Source: a virus. From it: DNA of 27,333 bases. Each line of letters begins with the position of its first letter. Positions within the stretch are counted from its first letter, which is position 1. The stretch spans positions 1-27,333 of IMG/VR virus record IMGVR_UViG_3300035698_011340; one strand, written 5' to 3'. A program made the position numbers and the translations under genes. Below, piece after piece: positions 19,884 to 27,333 of this stretch. The notes under the pieces were generated by a model. The model saw nothing but the letters and a program-made list of their open reading frames with translations, searched no databases and was not told where the DNA came from.

Positions 19884-20429
19884 ATGGCAAAGAAACCTGC
19901 CCGGAAACCTGCGGCCAAAAAGAACCCGATTGACCGCACCCGGACGCCGACCGGCATCACCAAGGAAAAGGCCTACGAGGTCTATCAGGACCTGTTCGCC
20001 AGCACCAAGGGCCAGACCACGCTGAAGCGGTGTTACGACGAACTGATCAAGCGGTATCCCGACGCGAAACTGTCCTACGCCTCGATTGCATTGTGGGCAC
20101 GCTCGCACGACTGGCAGACACGGGCGCGTGACCGCGTGAAGCAGGAGATCATCGACACCCTTACGCCCTACACGCCTGCGATGTCGGATGACGCCATCAT
20201 CGGCCTGCAGGGTGAGATGGTCATGGCCATACATCGATCGGTCGAGAACATGGTGTTGTCCAACCCTTCCGAGATCAAGGGGCTGCTGGAGTGCATTCAG
20301 GACCTGACCAGCATTCGTGACGGCGCGATAGTGGTGCCCGGCCAGGCCGAAACCCGCCCGGCCACGGCGCACAAGGAGAAGCTGGCGCAGGTTATGGGCA
20401 ACGTGAAACAACTCGTCCCGAAACCCTGA
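19884..20429 (+). CDS. terS: Small terminase subunit
   Basis: 181 residues; ATG 19884 has AAAGGAGCGG upstream. A lysine/proline-rich start is followed by a helix-turn-helix-like domain (TTLKRCYDELIKRYPDAKLSYASIALWARSHDWQTRAR), characteristic of small terminases that recognise the packaging site. Central helices (IGLQGEMVMAIHRSVENMVL) would form the oligomer core. Assignment rests on fold and on its position directly before terL. Confidence 0.78.
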   Translation: MAKKPARKPAAKKNPIDRTRTPTGITKEKAYEVYQDLFASTKGQTTLKRCYDELIKRYPDAKLSYASIALWARSHDWQTRARDRVKQEIIDTLTPYTPAMSDDAIIGLQGEMVMAIHRSVENMVLSNPSEIKGLLECIQDLTSIRDGAIVVPGQAETRPATAHKEKLAQVMGNVKQLVPKP

Positions 20430-20433
20430 TGAC

Positions 20434-22218
20434 ATGCAGGTTCGCGGCGCGCGTTATGTCAATGCGGACAACGAAAATCTCGCCGTCTTCATTGCCGAAC
20501 AACTGCCCTATCTCGACTATGAAGAGACCGTCGAGTTCTACAACCGCTTCATGGCGGTGCAGCCATACCAGCCCGACGACTGGGCGCTTCTAGGCTGTAA
20601 CGACAGGTTCTTCCTGCTGACCTGCCTGCTCAGCCGTGAGGATGCGCTGCATCCATGGCTGTTTGACCGTTGCCGCGAGATCGAGGCGGAACCGGACGGG
20701 TTTCTGGATCTGTGGGCACGGTTTCACTACAAGTCCACCATCATCACCTTTGCCGGCATCATCCAGGAGATACTGTGCGATCCGGAGATCACGGTCGGCA
20801 TTTTCGCCGCCACCAACCCCATCGCGAAGCCGTTTCTCAAGCAGATCAAGTTCGAGTTCGAGACCAATGAACTGCTCAAGGCCATCTATTGCGATGTGCT
20901 GTATGACGAGCCGAAGAAGGAATCCCCGGCCTGGTCGATAGACGGCATCACGGTCAAGCGGAAGTCCAACCCCAAGGAATGCACGATCGAGGCCTACGGG
21001 CTCATCGAGGGATTGCCGACCGGGCGTCACTTCCGCCTGCTGGTCTACGATGACCTGGTCAACGAGAAGTTGGTGCGCAACCCCGACATGGTGCGCAAAT
21101 GCACCGAACAATGGGAACTGTCCGCACCGCTTGGCGTCGGTGAAGCCACACGCAAATGGCACAATGGCACCAGATACAGCTTTGCCGACACCTACGGCAT
21201 CATCATTGACCGGAAGGTTCTGAAGCCGAGGATATACCCGGCCACGCATAACGGCCGGCGCGAAGGCAATCCGGTTTTCATGTCCCCGGCAGGCTGGGAT
21301 GCGATCAAGGTGGAGATGGCGTCGCAGCTGGCGGCGCAGATGCTCCAGAACCCGTCCGAAGGCAAGGAAGCAACCTTCTCGGTCCACTGGTTCAGGCCGT
21401 ACTGGCAGCGGCCCCTGTACCTCAACATCTACATCATCTGCGACCCGTCATCGGGCATCAAGCGCAAGAACACCGACAACACCGCCATGGCTGTCATCGG
21501 CATCGACACCCTGGGCAACAAGTACCTGCTTGATGGCTACCGCCACAAGATGAACCTGACCGAACGATGGCGCCGGTTCAGAGGCCTGTGGAAGAAGTGG
21601 AGCGACACTGCCGGTGTGCAGATGGTCCGCATGGGCTACGAGCGTTACGGCATGCAGTCCGATATAGCCACGTTCGAGAAGGAAATGGAACGCGAAGGCA
21701 TCTGGTTCGAGATCGAGGAAATCAACTGGCCGCGCGATGGCGAACATGCGAAAACAGACCGCATCCAGCGGCTACAGCCCGACATGGAACTGGGCCGGTT
21801 CTTCATTCCCGGATATGTCTGGCATGAAGTGCAGGCCAAGGATGACGATGCTCGCAAGCGCGCCATCGAGATAGGCAGGAAACCGCCAACCAAGCCGCTT
21901 GTGGAGTGGTATCTCGACGAGGAAACCGAACAGATCAAGTTTCGTTCTGTTCAGCAGCCGACGCCGGTGCAGACCAAACTCAGGCTGGCCGGGCAGGAGT
22001 ATCTGGCCGTAAAGCCGATCCAGCGCGTTGCCGAAGACGATGGCGGCAGTGCCAGGGTCTACGATCTGACGCGAGCCTTCATCGAGGAATGCCGGTTTCA
22101 CCCGTTCTCGCCCCGCGACGACCTGATCGACGCCGCCAGTCGTGTCTACGACATGGACCCGGTGCCGGCGGTGCCGTTCGAGGACGACAAGATCGAACAA
22201 CCCGACCATCCTGACTAG
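20434..22218 (+). CDS. terL: Large terminase subunit (packaging ATPase/nuclease)
   Basis: 594 residues, ATG 20434. The ATPase domain (about 45-260) has a Walker A-like ARFHYKST (R96, K100) and Walker B LLVYDDL (D206, D207; no canonical Glu directly following). The nuclease domain (about 325-580) has IICDPSSG (D337) and the terminal acidic pair in RDDLIDAASR (D562/D563, D566), the usual RNase-H-like metal ligands. It translocates DNA into the prohead through the portal and cuts it. No strong Shine-Dalgarno sequence is present; the start lies 4 bases after the terS stop. Confidence 0.93.
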   Translation: MQVRGARYVNADNENLAVFIAEQLPYLDYEETVEFYNRFMAVQPYQPDDWALLGCNDRFFLLTCLLSREDALHPWLFDRCREIEAEPDGFLDLWARFHYKSTIITFAGIIQEILCDPEITVGIFAATNPIAKPFLKQIKFEFETNELLKAIYCDVLYDEPKKESPAWSIDGITVKRKSNPKECTIEAYGLIEGLPTGRHFRLLVYDDLVNEKLVRNPDMVRKCTEQWELSAPLGVGEATRKWHNGTRYSFADTYGIIIDRKVLKPRIYPATHNGRREGNPVFMSPAGWDAIKVEMASQLAAQMLQNPSEGKEATFSVHWFRPYWQRPLYLNIYIICDPSSGIKRKNTDNTAMAVIGIDTLGNKYLLDGYRHKMNLTERWRRFRGLWKKWSDTAGVQMVRMGYERYGMQSDIATFEKEMEREGIWFEIEEINWPRDGEHAKTDRIQRLQPDMELGRFFIPGYVWHEVQAKDDDARKRAIEIGRKPPTKPLVEWYLDEETEQIKFRSVQQPTPVQTKLRLAGQEYLAVKPIQRVAEDDGGSARVYDLTRAFIEECRFHPFSPRDDLIDAASRVYDMDPVPAVPFEDDKIEQPDHPD

Positions 22219-22229
22219 CGAGGTGCCCC

Positions 22230-22397
22230 ATGGGACGCTCAACCACTGTGAAAACCACGGCCCGCTCGCTGATCTCCATCATGCAGGAGGCCGATCCCGA
22301 CCGCATCGAGGAGGCCGAGAACCCGGTCGAGTACAGTTTTTCAAACGGTCGGGAATTTCGGGGTCGCGAAAAGAGCAGGGGGGCGTACAGCGAATGA
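22230..22397 (+). CDS. Small 55-residue protein, unknown function
   Basis: ATG 22230 lies 11 bases after the terL stop with GCGAGG upstream, and the stop overlaps the next ATG (ATGA). MGRSTTVKTTARSLISIMQE then ADPDRIEEAENPVEYSFSNG and a basic end. Not recognised. Supported by the exact coupling on the 3' side and by filling the gap between terL and the next gene. Confidence 0.55.
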   Translation: MGRSTTVKTTARSLISIMQEADPDRIEEAENPVEYSFSNGREFRGREKSRGAYSE

Positions 22398-22813
22398 GGT
22401 TTCTGACGTCTTCCGATGCCAGCATCGGTTTCACCGACCGCATGTTCAGTGTCGACCCGACCCTGACCGAAGGCGGCTACGATCCACACACGAACAGCGA
22501 CCAGCGCCTTGCAGACGCGATCATGAACACGTTGCAGCAGCACTATCCGGGCCATCCGTGGTTTGTCGAGGTCTCGCATCACCGCAATGTCGGCATCGCC
22601 AAGATCAAGCTGCCGGGCTTCACCGATTATTCGTTCATCCTCAAGATCCGCGACCTTGTGTCCGATCCCGGCCTGAAGAGCGTTGTCGCGGCCGGCGGCC
22701 AGTTCCTGGAGCGATACCGGTTGCCGCGTTCAGGTATCGATTACGCCAGCTACCTCGCTTCCATGGCGAAGTATGGCGGCCTTTTCCGTCGCAAACTGAA
22801 GCCGCCGGAGTGA
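22394..22813 (+). CDS. Unknown protein between terL and portal
   Basis: 139 residues; ATG 22394 overlaps the preceding stop. DQRLADAIMNTLQQHYPGHPWFVEVSHHRNVGIAKIKLPGF is a clear globular stretch; the C-terminus ends LFRRKLKPPE. Proteins with this layout accompany portals in podovirus-like packaging modules, but I know no function. Confidence 0.7.
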   Translation: MRFLTSSDASIGFTDRMFSVDPTLTEGGYDPHTNSDQRLADAIMNTLQQHYPGHPWFVEVSHHRNVGIAKIKLPGFTDYSFILKIRDLVSDPGLKSVVAAGGQFLERYRLPRSGIDYASYLASMAKYGGLFRRKLKPPE

Positions 22814-22817
22814 TTTG

Positions 22818-25310
22818 ATGGCCCATGCAGCAGACACCATAGAGCGCGGACTCACCGCTGCGGACAAGTCCGAGCAGTTTGGCGACCACATCAACGGCCC
22901 TGAAGAAGACGATGACGGCACGCTCACCCATAACAAGGCCCTGGCGCTGACGCGCGAGGCTATCTCGTGGTCGACCGCTCATGTCAATTCCGGCGTGCGC
23001 CGCACATGGATTGACAGCTATCGCGCCTTCCAGAACGAGCATATGGCCGGCTCGAAGTACAATTCATCGCAGTATCGCGGCAGATCGAGGCACTTCAGGC
23101 CAAAAACCCGATCCGCTGTGCGCTCGTCCATGGCAACGGCGGCATCCGCCCTGTTCGCTACCATGGACGCGGTACAGATCAAGGCGACCAACGAGAGTGA
23201 TCCCGTGTCACGGGCGCGTGCAGCAATCCGTCATGAACTGGTCAATTACCGACTGGACCGGGCATCCGGCAAGGCGGGAATGCCGTGGTTTCTCGAGGCC
23301 ATGGGCGCGCTGCAGGACGCTCGCCTCACCGGTCTGTGCGTGTCGAAACAGTACTGGCAGTACGAGACCTATGATGTCACCGAGGAAGTAGAGGTCGAGG
23401 ACCCCGAAACCGGCGAAATCACCATCCAGAAGCGGACCCGGCAGGCAATCCGCAAGAACCGGCCCATGTCGAGGGTGTTCCCCATCGACCAGTGCCATCG
23501 CGATCCGGGTGCACACTGGTCCGACCAGGTGCAGGGATCGTCATTCTTCATTCTGGAAAACCCCATGTCGGTCGGCGATGTCGTCGGCATGATGAAAAAT
23601 GCAAGCAGCCCCGGCATCAAGTGGCTGAATGTCGAGCGCGCCACCATCGTTACCCATTCGCAGAGTCGCAACAACGACGAGCAGTCAGGTGTGAGGCGTG
23701 CGCGTGACGGCCAGTCAGGCCGCGACCGGCTCGATGACAACAAGGCGTCCGTCGACGATTTCCAGATCTGCTGGGTGCATGAGAACTTTGTCAAATATCA
23801 CGGCGAGGACTGGCACTACTGGTCCATCGGCCATGGTGTGCTGTTGTCCGAACCTGCCCCGGTTCGCGAGGTCTACCCCGAACAGTTCGGGGAACGGCCC
23901 CTTGTGCTGGGCCTGGGCGCGCTGGAAAGCCACAAGATCGACCCGATGTCGAACGTGGCGCAGATCCAGCCGATGCAGCGCGAACTGAACGATACCGTCA
24001 ACCTCCAGCTGGATGCGACCAAACAGTCGATCTCACCGGTGACCCTGATCCGCAGGAACAAGCAGATCAATTCGCGCCAGTTGCAGAACCGAAGCGCCGA
24101 CACCAACGTGTTTGTGACCAATGTCGATCAGGACGTGAAGGAACTGTCCCGGCCGGGACCGCAGCAGTCCAGTTTCCACATGGTGGACCGCATCAATTCC
24201 GACTTCGACGAACTGTACGGTTCATTCAGCGGTGGTTCGGTTTCGACCAACCGGCAACTCAACGAGACCGTTGGCGGCATGGGCATGTTGCGGTCCAGCG
24301 CCGAAGCGGTATCCGACTTCGATCTCAAGGTGTGGATCGAAACATGGGTCGAGCCCACCATACGGCAGATATCCAACCTGATCGCATGGTACGAGGCAGA
24401 TGCCACCGTGCTGGCGATTTGCGGCGAGAAGGCGGGGCTTCGCAAGAAATACGGCATCTCCGTTATCGATGACGAACTGCTTGAAGGCGAGGTCCTGTGC
24501 AGGGTCGCTGCCGGCAACGGTTCGGCTGATCCGATGCAGAAGATGCAGAAGTTCACCCTTGCGGCCAAGTCGGCGCTGGAACTGCTTGGCGAACGGGCGC
24601 AGAAGCGTCTCAGGGACGAGGAAATCACCGCGGAACTGTTCGGGCTCGCCGGTTATCGTGATGGCGACAGGTTCTTCGAAAAAGAAGAGGACATGGACCC
24701 GCGTATCGCGGAACTGGAACAGGCCCTGCAGCAGATGCAGCAGGCGCTGGAAAGCAAGGACCGCGAGATACAGGGCCGCATCCAGGTCGCGCAGATCGGC
24801 GCACAGGCTGATCTTCAGGAACAGGAGATGGAAAGCAACACCGCCATCGCCATTGCCCGGTTGAATGCCCACAAGGATCAGCAGCAGCAGCGTGGCGAAC
24901 ACTCCATGCGCATGATGGAGCGGATGTTCGATTACGAGACCGCAGAAGACCCTGAAACCTCGGAGGGCTCGACACCATCAAGGCAGGCTCCTGCAATGCC
25001 GCAGGTTCCGCAGCAGATGCCGCAGGTGCCCCAGAACGACCAGGCCATGCAACAGAACCGGCAATTGATGCAGGCTACCCAGGCCATGATGCAACAGAAC
25101 CAGCAACTGATGCAGGCCGTCGCGCAATCGCTGCAACAGGTATCGCAGGGCATGGTTGCGGTAGCACGCAGCATGTCGGAGCCCAAGGTGACCGAACTGA
25201 TCCGCGACGAGGCTGGCAGGCCCGTAGGGTCGCGCCAGGTGCCCATGGCCGCCCCGGTGCAGCAGGCCGCACCCGAACCACCAACCAACGCGCTTGAAGG
25301 CGTGTTCTGA
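22818..25310 (+). CDS. Portal (head-tail connector) protein
   Basis: 830 residues; ATG 22818 has CGGAG upstream. Residues about 60-560 have the portal layout of podovirus-like phages (RAAIRHELVNYRLDRASGKA; SRVFPIDQCHRDPGA; PMSNVAQIQPMQRELNDTVNLQLDATKQS; ETWVEPTIRQISNLI). From about 630 onward the chain becomes glutamine- and methionine-rich with coiled-coil character and tandem repeats (MPQVPQQ/MPQVPQN; QQNRQLMQATQAMM/QQNQQLMQAVAQSL). P22 gp1, for comparison, has about 725 residues and also has a long helical barrel at the end. It forms the dodecameric vertex channel for DNA entry. Confidence 0.85.
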   Translation: MAHAADTIERGLTAADKSEQFGDHINGPEEDDDGTLTHNKALALTREAISWSTAHVNSGVRRTWIDSYRAFQNEHMAGSKYNSSQYRGRSRHFRPKTRSAVRSSMATAASALFATMDAVQIKATNESDPVSRARAAIRHELVNYRLDRASGKAGMPWFLEAMGALQDARLTGLCVSKQYWQYETYDVTEEVEVEDPETGEITIQKRTRQAIRKNRPMSRVFPIDQCHRDPGAHWSDQVQGSSFFILENPMSVGDVVGMMKNASSPGIKWLNVERATIVTHSQSRNNDEQSGVRRARDGQSGRDRLDDNKASVDDFQICWVHENFVKYHGEDWHYWSIGHGVLLSEPAPVREVYPEQFGERPLVLGLGALESHKIDPMSNVAQIQPMQRELNDTVNLQLDATKQSISPVTLIRRNKQINSRQLQNRSADTNVFVTNVDQDVKELSRPGPQQSSFHMVDRINSDFDELYGSFSGGSVSTNRQLNETVGGMGMLRSSAEAVSDFDLKVWIETWVEPTIRQISNLIAWYEADATVLAICGEKAGLRKKYGISVIDDELLEGEVLCRVAAGNGSADPMQKMQKFTLAAKSALELLGERAQKRLRDEEITAELFGLAGYRDGDRFFEKEEDMDPRIAELEQALQQMQQALESKDREIQGRIQVAQIGAQADLQEQEMESNTAIAIARLNAHKDQQQQRGEHSMRMMERMFDYETAEDPETSEGSTPSRQAPAMPQVPQQMPQVPQNDQAMQQNRQLMQATQAMMQQNQQLMQAVAQSLQQVSQGMVAVARSMSEPKVTELIRDEAGRPVGSRQVPMAAPVQQAAPEPPTNALEGVF
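25050..25117 (+). repeat. 42-bp tandem repeat in the portal gene
   Basis: CAACAGAACC... at 25050-25075 recurs at 25092-25117 with 24 of 26 bases identical, encoding the QQNxQLMQA units. A second smaller repeat encodes MPQVPQ twice just upstream. Confidence 0.75.
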
Positions 25311-25322
25311 TCGGAGGTCAGC

Positions 25323-25730
25323 ATGGCCATTCAGTATTCCGTAGCGGTGCGCAACGCCAAGCTGGACGCGGTGGAGACCACCATGGGTGCGTCACCGATC
25401 CTGCGCATCTATTCCGGCGCAGCCCCGGCCAATTGCGCCGCATCTGCAACCGGCACGTTGATTGCCGAGATGGCGTTGCCATCGGATTTCATGCAGGACG
25501 CAGCGTCCGGCGTGAAGGAAAAGAGCGGGACATGGGAAGACTTGAACGCCAATGCCGGTGCAGTGGCCGGGTATTTCAGGATATGGGACAATGCCGGCAC
25601 CACCTGCCACAAGCAGGGCACCGTCACCGAGACTGGCATGGGCGGCGACATGGAGGTCGACAACACCGACATCAATGTGAACCAGAAGGTAACGGTCACA
25701 TCGTTCTCGATCACTGCCGGTAATGCCTGA
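25323..25730 (+). CDS. Small virion-associated protein, conserved in phages
   Basis: 135 residues; ATG 25323 has GGAGG upstream. YSVAVRNAKLDAVETTMGASPILRIYSG, then TWEDLNANAGAVAGYFRIWD and VDNTDINVNQKVTVTSFSIT follow a widespread phage family of small beta-rich proteins usually found among tail-fibre or head genes. Exact position in the virion is unknown. Overlaps the fibre gene by one base (TGATG). Confidence 0.7.
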   Translation: MAIQYSVAVRNAKLDAVETTMGASPILRIYSGAAPANCAASATGTLIAEMALPSDFMQDAASGVKEKSGTWEDLNANAGAVAGYFRIWDNAGTTCHKQGTVTETGMGGDMEVDNTDINVNQKVTVTSFSITAGNA

Positions 25731-27235
25731 TGGCCTTCCGCATCCTCGACCGGGCGCGCGTTTCCACTGCGACCACCGATGCCGGCGACATCACGCTGGG
25801 CGCGGCCACTGACGCCTTTTACCAGACTTTCGCCGAAGCAGGCATGACGGACGGCGATACAACCCATTACGTCATCGAGGACGGGTCTGATTTCGAGGAA
25901 GGGCTTGGCACCTACACCGCGTCCGGGACTGTTCTGGTGCGCACCACCATTTACCGAAGCACCAACAGCGATGCGGCGATCAATCTGTCCGGGTCTGCAA
26001 TAGTGTTTGGTGCCGCATTGGCGCGCGATATCCAGCATGACAACCGGGCGGTGCTTGATGCGGCCACGGCGAGTTTTCTCACCGCACAGGAAACCAAACT
26101 CGGCCATATTTCCGTTACCCAGGCGGTTGACCTCGACCAGATTGAAGCCGACATTGCCGCCCTGGCCAACGGTATGGTGTATGCGGGCAACTGGGATGCT
26201 TCAGCGGGGTCATTTCCCGGTGGCGGCTCGGCTCAAACCGGCGCGTTCTATACCGTATCGGTAGCAGGCACGGTTGATAGTGTCGAGTTCGTCGCTGGTG
26301 ATCGCCTGATCGCTTTAACGGACAACGCTTCCACCACTACCTATGCGGCCAACTGGACGCAGGTTGATGCAACCGATGCAGTGCAATCTGTTGCGGGCGC
26401 GGTTGGCACGATCAGCAAGGCGACATTGCTGGAAGCCCTGAATGTTGAGCATAGTGCAGACGTAACAGACGCGGTAAATATAGCCAGTTCAATAGCCGGA
26501 TCAACCGCCAAGGCAACACCCGTCAGCGCGGATAGATTTGCAATCACTGACAGTGCGGCAAGTGAAGTTCTGAAGACAGTCAGTTTTGCTGCCTTGTCTG
26601 CCGCACTGGGTGGCGGCGGTGGCGGTCCTAACTCTATATCAATGACCACAATCACGGCGACAGGTGCCGGAACATGGACCAAGCCAACCGGCTTCGTGTT
26701 TGGCATCGCCATCTTCACAGGAGGTGGCGGGGGTGGTGTTCATGAGAGTTCATCGGACACAGGTACCGGCGGCGGTGCAGGCGGCACAAAGATTGTCCCG
26801 ATCAATACCGCAGATGTGGCAGCAACTGAAGCCGTATCCGTAGGCTCTGGCGGCGCATCGCAAGCTGCTACTAATGGCACGGCAGGCGGTTCGACAACTT
26901 TTGATACTATAGCTGGAACACTGACTGCCAATGGGGGTTCTGGAGGTCTCCGCGATGGAGGTGGTTACTTTGATGTGGGCGGCGCTGGCGGCACACCGAC
27001 TGGAACCGGCTTAAATATAAACGGCGGTGGCGGTGCAGCCGGAGACTCTGGGCCTTATGAAATTTCAGCCGGCGGGGCCTCTTTTTGGGGTGGTCCAAAG
27101 AAACAGATGGATGATGCCCAAACAACTAAAGGGGGTGCATTTGGTTCTGGCGGCAATGGCAGCTCGAACGGTTTAGCCATCGGTTCACCCGGCCAAGATG
27201 GCGTCTTTATAATGCTCGAACTCAGTACAGTTTAA
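25730..27235 (+). CDS. Glycine-rich tail fibre or adhesin
   Basis: 501 residues; ATG 25730. The N-terminal 95 residues (MAFRILDRARVSTATTDAGD, TTHYVIEDGSDFEEGLGTYT, LVRTTIYRSTN) match a common attachment module of phage tail fibres. Residues about 110-290 are mixed, including FLTAQETKLGHIS and MVYAGNWDASAGSFPGG-type repeats seen in fibres. From about 300 the sequence is glycine-rich (GGGGGG runs near 293-298, FTGGGGGG, GGAGGT, GGGGAAGD), ending in a closing strand GVFIMLELSTV. Glycine-rich domains of phage adhesins can form polyglycine helix arrays that contact the receptor. Its location directly after the portal gene is notable. Confidence 0.82.
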   Translation: MAFRILDRARVSTATTDAGDITLGAATDAFYQTFAEAGMTDGDTTHYVIEDGSDFEEGLGTYTASGTVLVRTTIYRSTNSDAAINLSGSAIVFGAALARDIQHDNRAVLDAATASFLTAQETKLGHISVTQAVDLDQIEADIAALANGMVYAGNWDASAGSFPGGGSAQTGAFYTVSVAGTVDSVEFVAGDRLIALTDNASTTTYAANWTQVDATDAVQSVAGAVGTISKATLLEALNVEHSADVTDAVNIASSIAGSTAKATPVSADRFAITDSAASEVLKTVSFAALSAALGGGGGGPNSISMTTITATGAGTWTKPTGFVFGIAIFTGGGGGGVHESSSDTGTGGGAGGTKIVPINTADVAATEAVSVGSGGASQAATNGTAGGSTTFDTIAGTLTANGGSGGLRDGGGYFDVGGAGGTPTGTGLNINGGGGAAGDSGPYEISAGGASFWGGPKKQMDDAQTTKGGAFGSGGNGSSNGLAIGSPGQDGVFIMLELSTV

Positions 27236-27259
27236 CCAACCGCGTGAAGGGATAATCCA

Positions 27260-27333
27260 ATGCGCACACTACTGGCCATCACGGCCTTCTTGACTTTCGT
27301 TTCTGTTGCATCTGCTGGTCAGGTGATCAACGG
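27260..27333 (+). CDS. Start of an exported protein (cut by window edge)
   Basis: ATG 27260 has GAAGGGAT upstream and opens a frame to the window end. The first 24 residues are a typical Sec signal peptide: MR, hydrophobic TLLAITAFLTFVSV, then ASAG with likely cleavage after A-S-A. What follows is not visible. A secreted protein beside a fibre gene may be a moron or an adhesin-associated factor. Confidence 0.6.
   Translation, partial: MRTLLAITAFLTFVSVASAGQVIN

Noticed and set aside
19065-20435. 456-codon minus-strand frame opposite the genes at 18993 and terS
   Set aside because: Crosses two coding genes with proper starts and the hairpin region; no domain seen; shadow of GC-rich codon usage.

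Overview
The window is a stretch of a temperate tailed phage (Caudoviricetes, probably podovirus-like) of an alphaproteobacterium. The host clue is a phage copy of GapR (DUF2312), a nucleoid protein family essentially confined to Alphaproteobacteria. The high GC content and Rhizobiales-style phage proteins agree with this. No rRNA, tRNA, IS element, CRISPR array or clear host gene was seen.

Layout. (1) 1-2391: the end of an unknown gene, a small membrane protein, then a lysis cassette: T7-lysozyme-type amidase with a peptidoglycan-binding domain and C-terminal membrane segment, an inner-membrane spanin, and an embedded outer-membrane spanin lipoprotein. (2) 2392-3116: a convergent small exported-protein gene, then about 470 bp without genes that holds repeated motifs fitting an attP region. 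Because lysis genes rather than host DNA lie beyond the integrase, the sequence looks like the free (circular or permuted) phage form. (3) 3117-10190: one long leftward early operon, mostly with overlapping stops and starts: HTH excisionase-like protein and integrase at its end, small ORFs, an internally deleted C5-methyltransferase, HNH-like, zinc-finger and DnaQ-like exonuclease genes, RecT and its coiled-coil partner. (4) 10191-10770: a lambda-like immunity region, P_L - repressor - P_R, in which both promoters are built on the same perfect 36-bp inverted repeat and carry paired operators 45 bp apart. (5) 10771-18788: the rightward early operon: Cro-like protein, GIY-YIG/YdaS-like fusion, GapR, an OmpR-type winged helix, half of a beta-class methyltransferase, a zinc ribbon, a DnaA-domain-IV protein, a broken nuclease, a probable replication protein, an HNH endonuclease and several unknowns. 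(6) 18789-27333: a terminator/promoter/terminator leader followed by late genes: small and large terminase, portal, a small virion protein, a glycine-rich fibre, and the start of an exported protein.

The genes fit a lambda-style programme. The repressor between P_L and P_R would hold both early operons off. On induction the leftward operon supplies recombination and excision/integration, and the rightward operon supplies regulators and replication functions. A leader with its own terminator precedes the packaging and virion genes, and a lysis cassette completes the cycle. Translational coupling is used almost throughout, and several genes too short for routine gene calling (23, 43, 55 and 57 codons) fit exactly into the overlaps. 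All functional names rest on motif recognition by eye; no database search was run.
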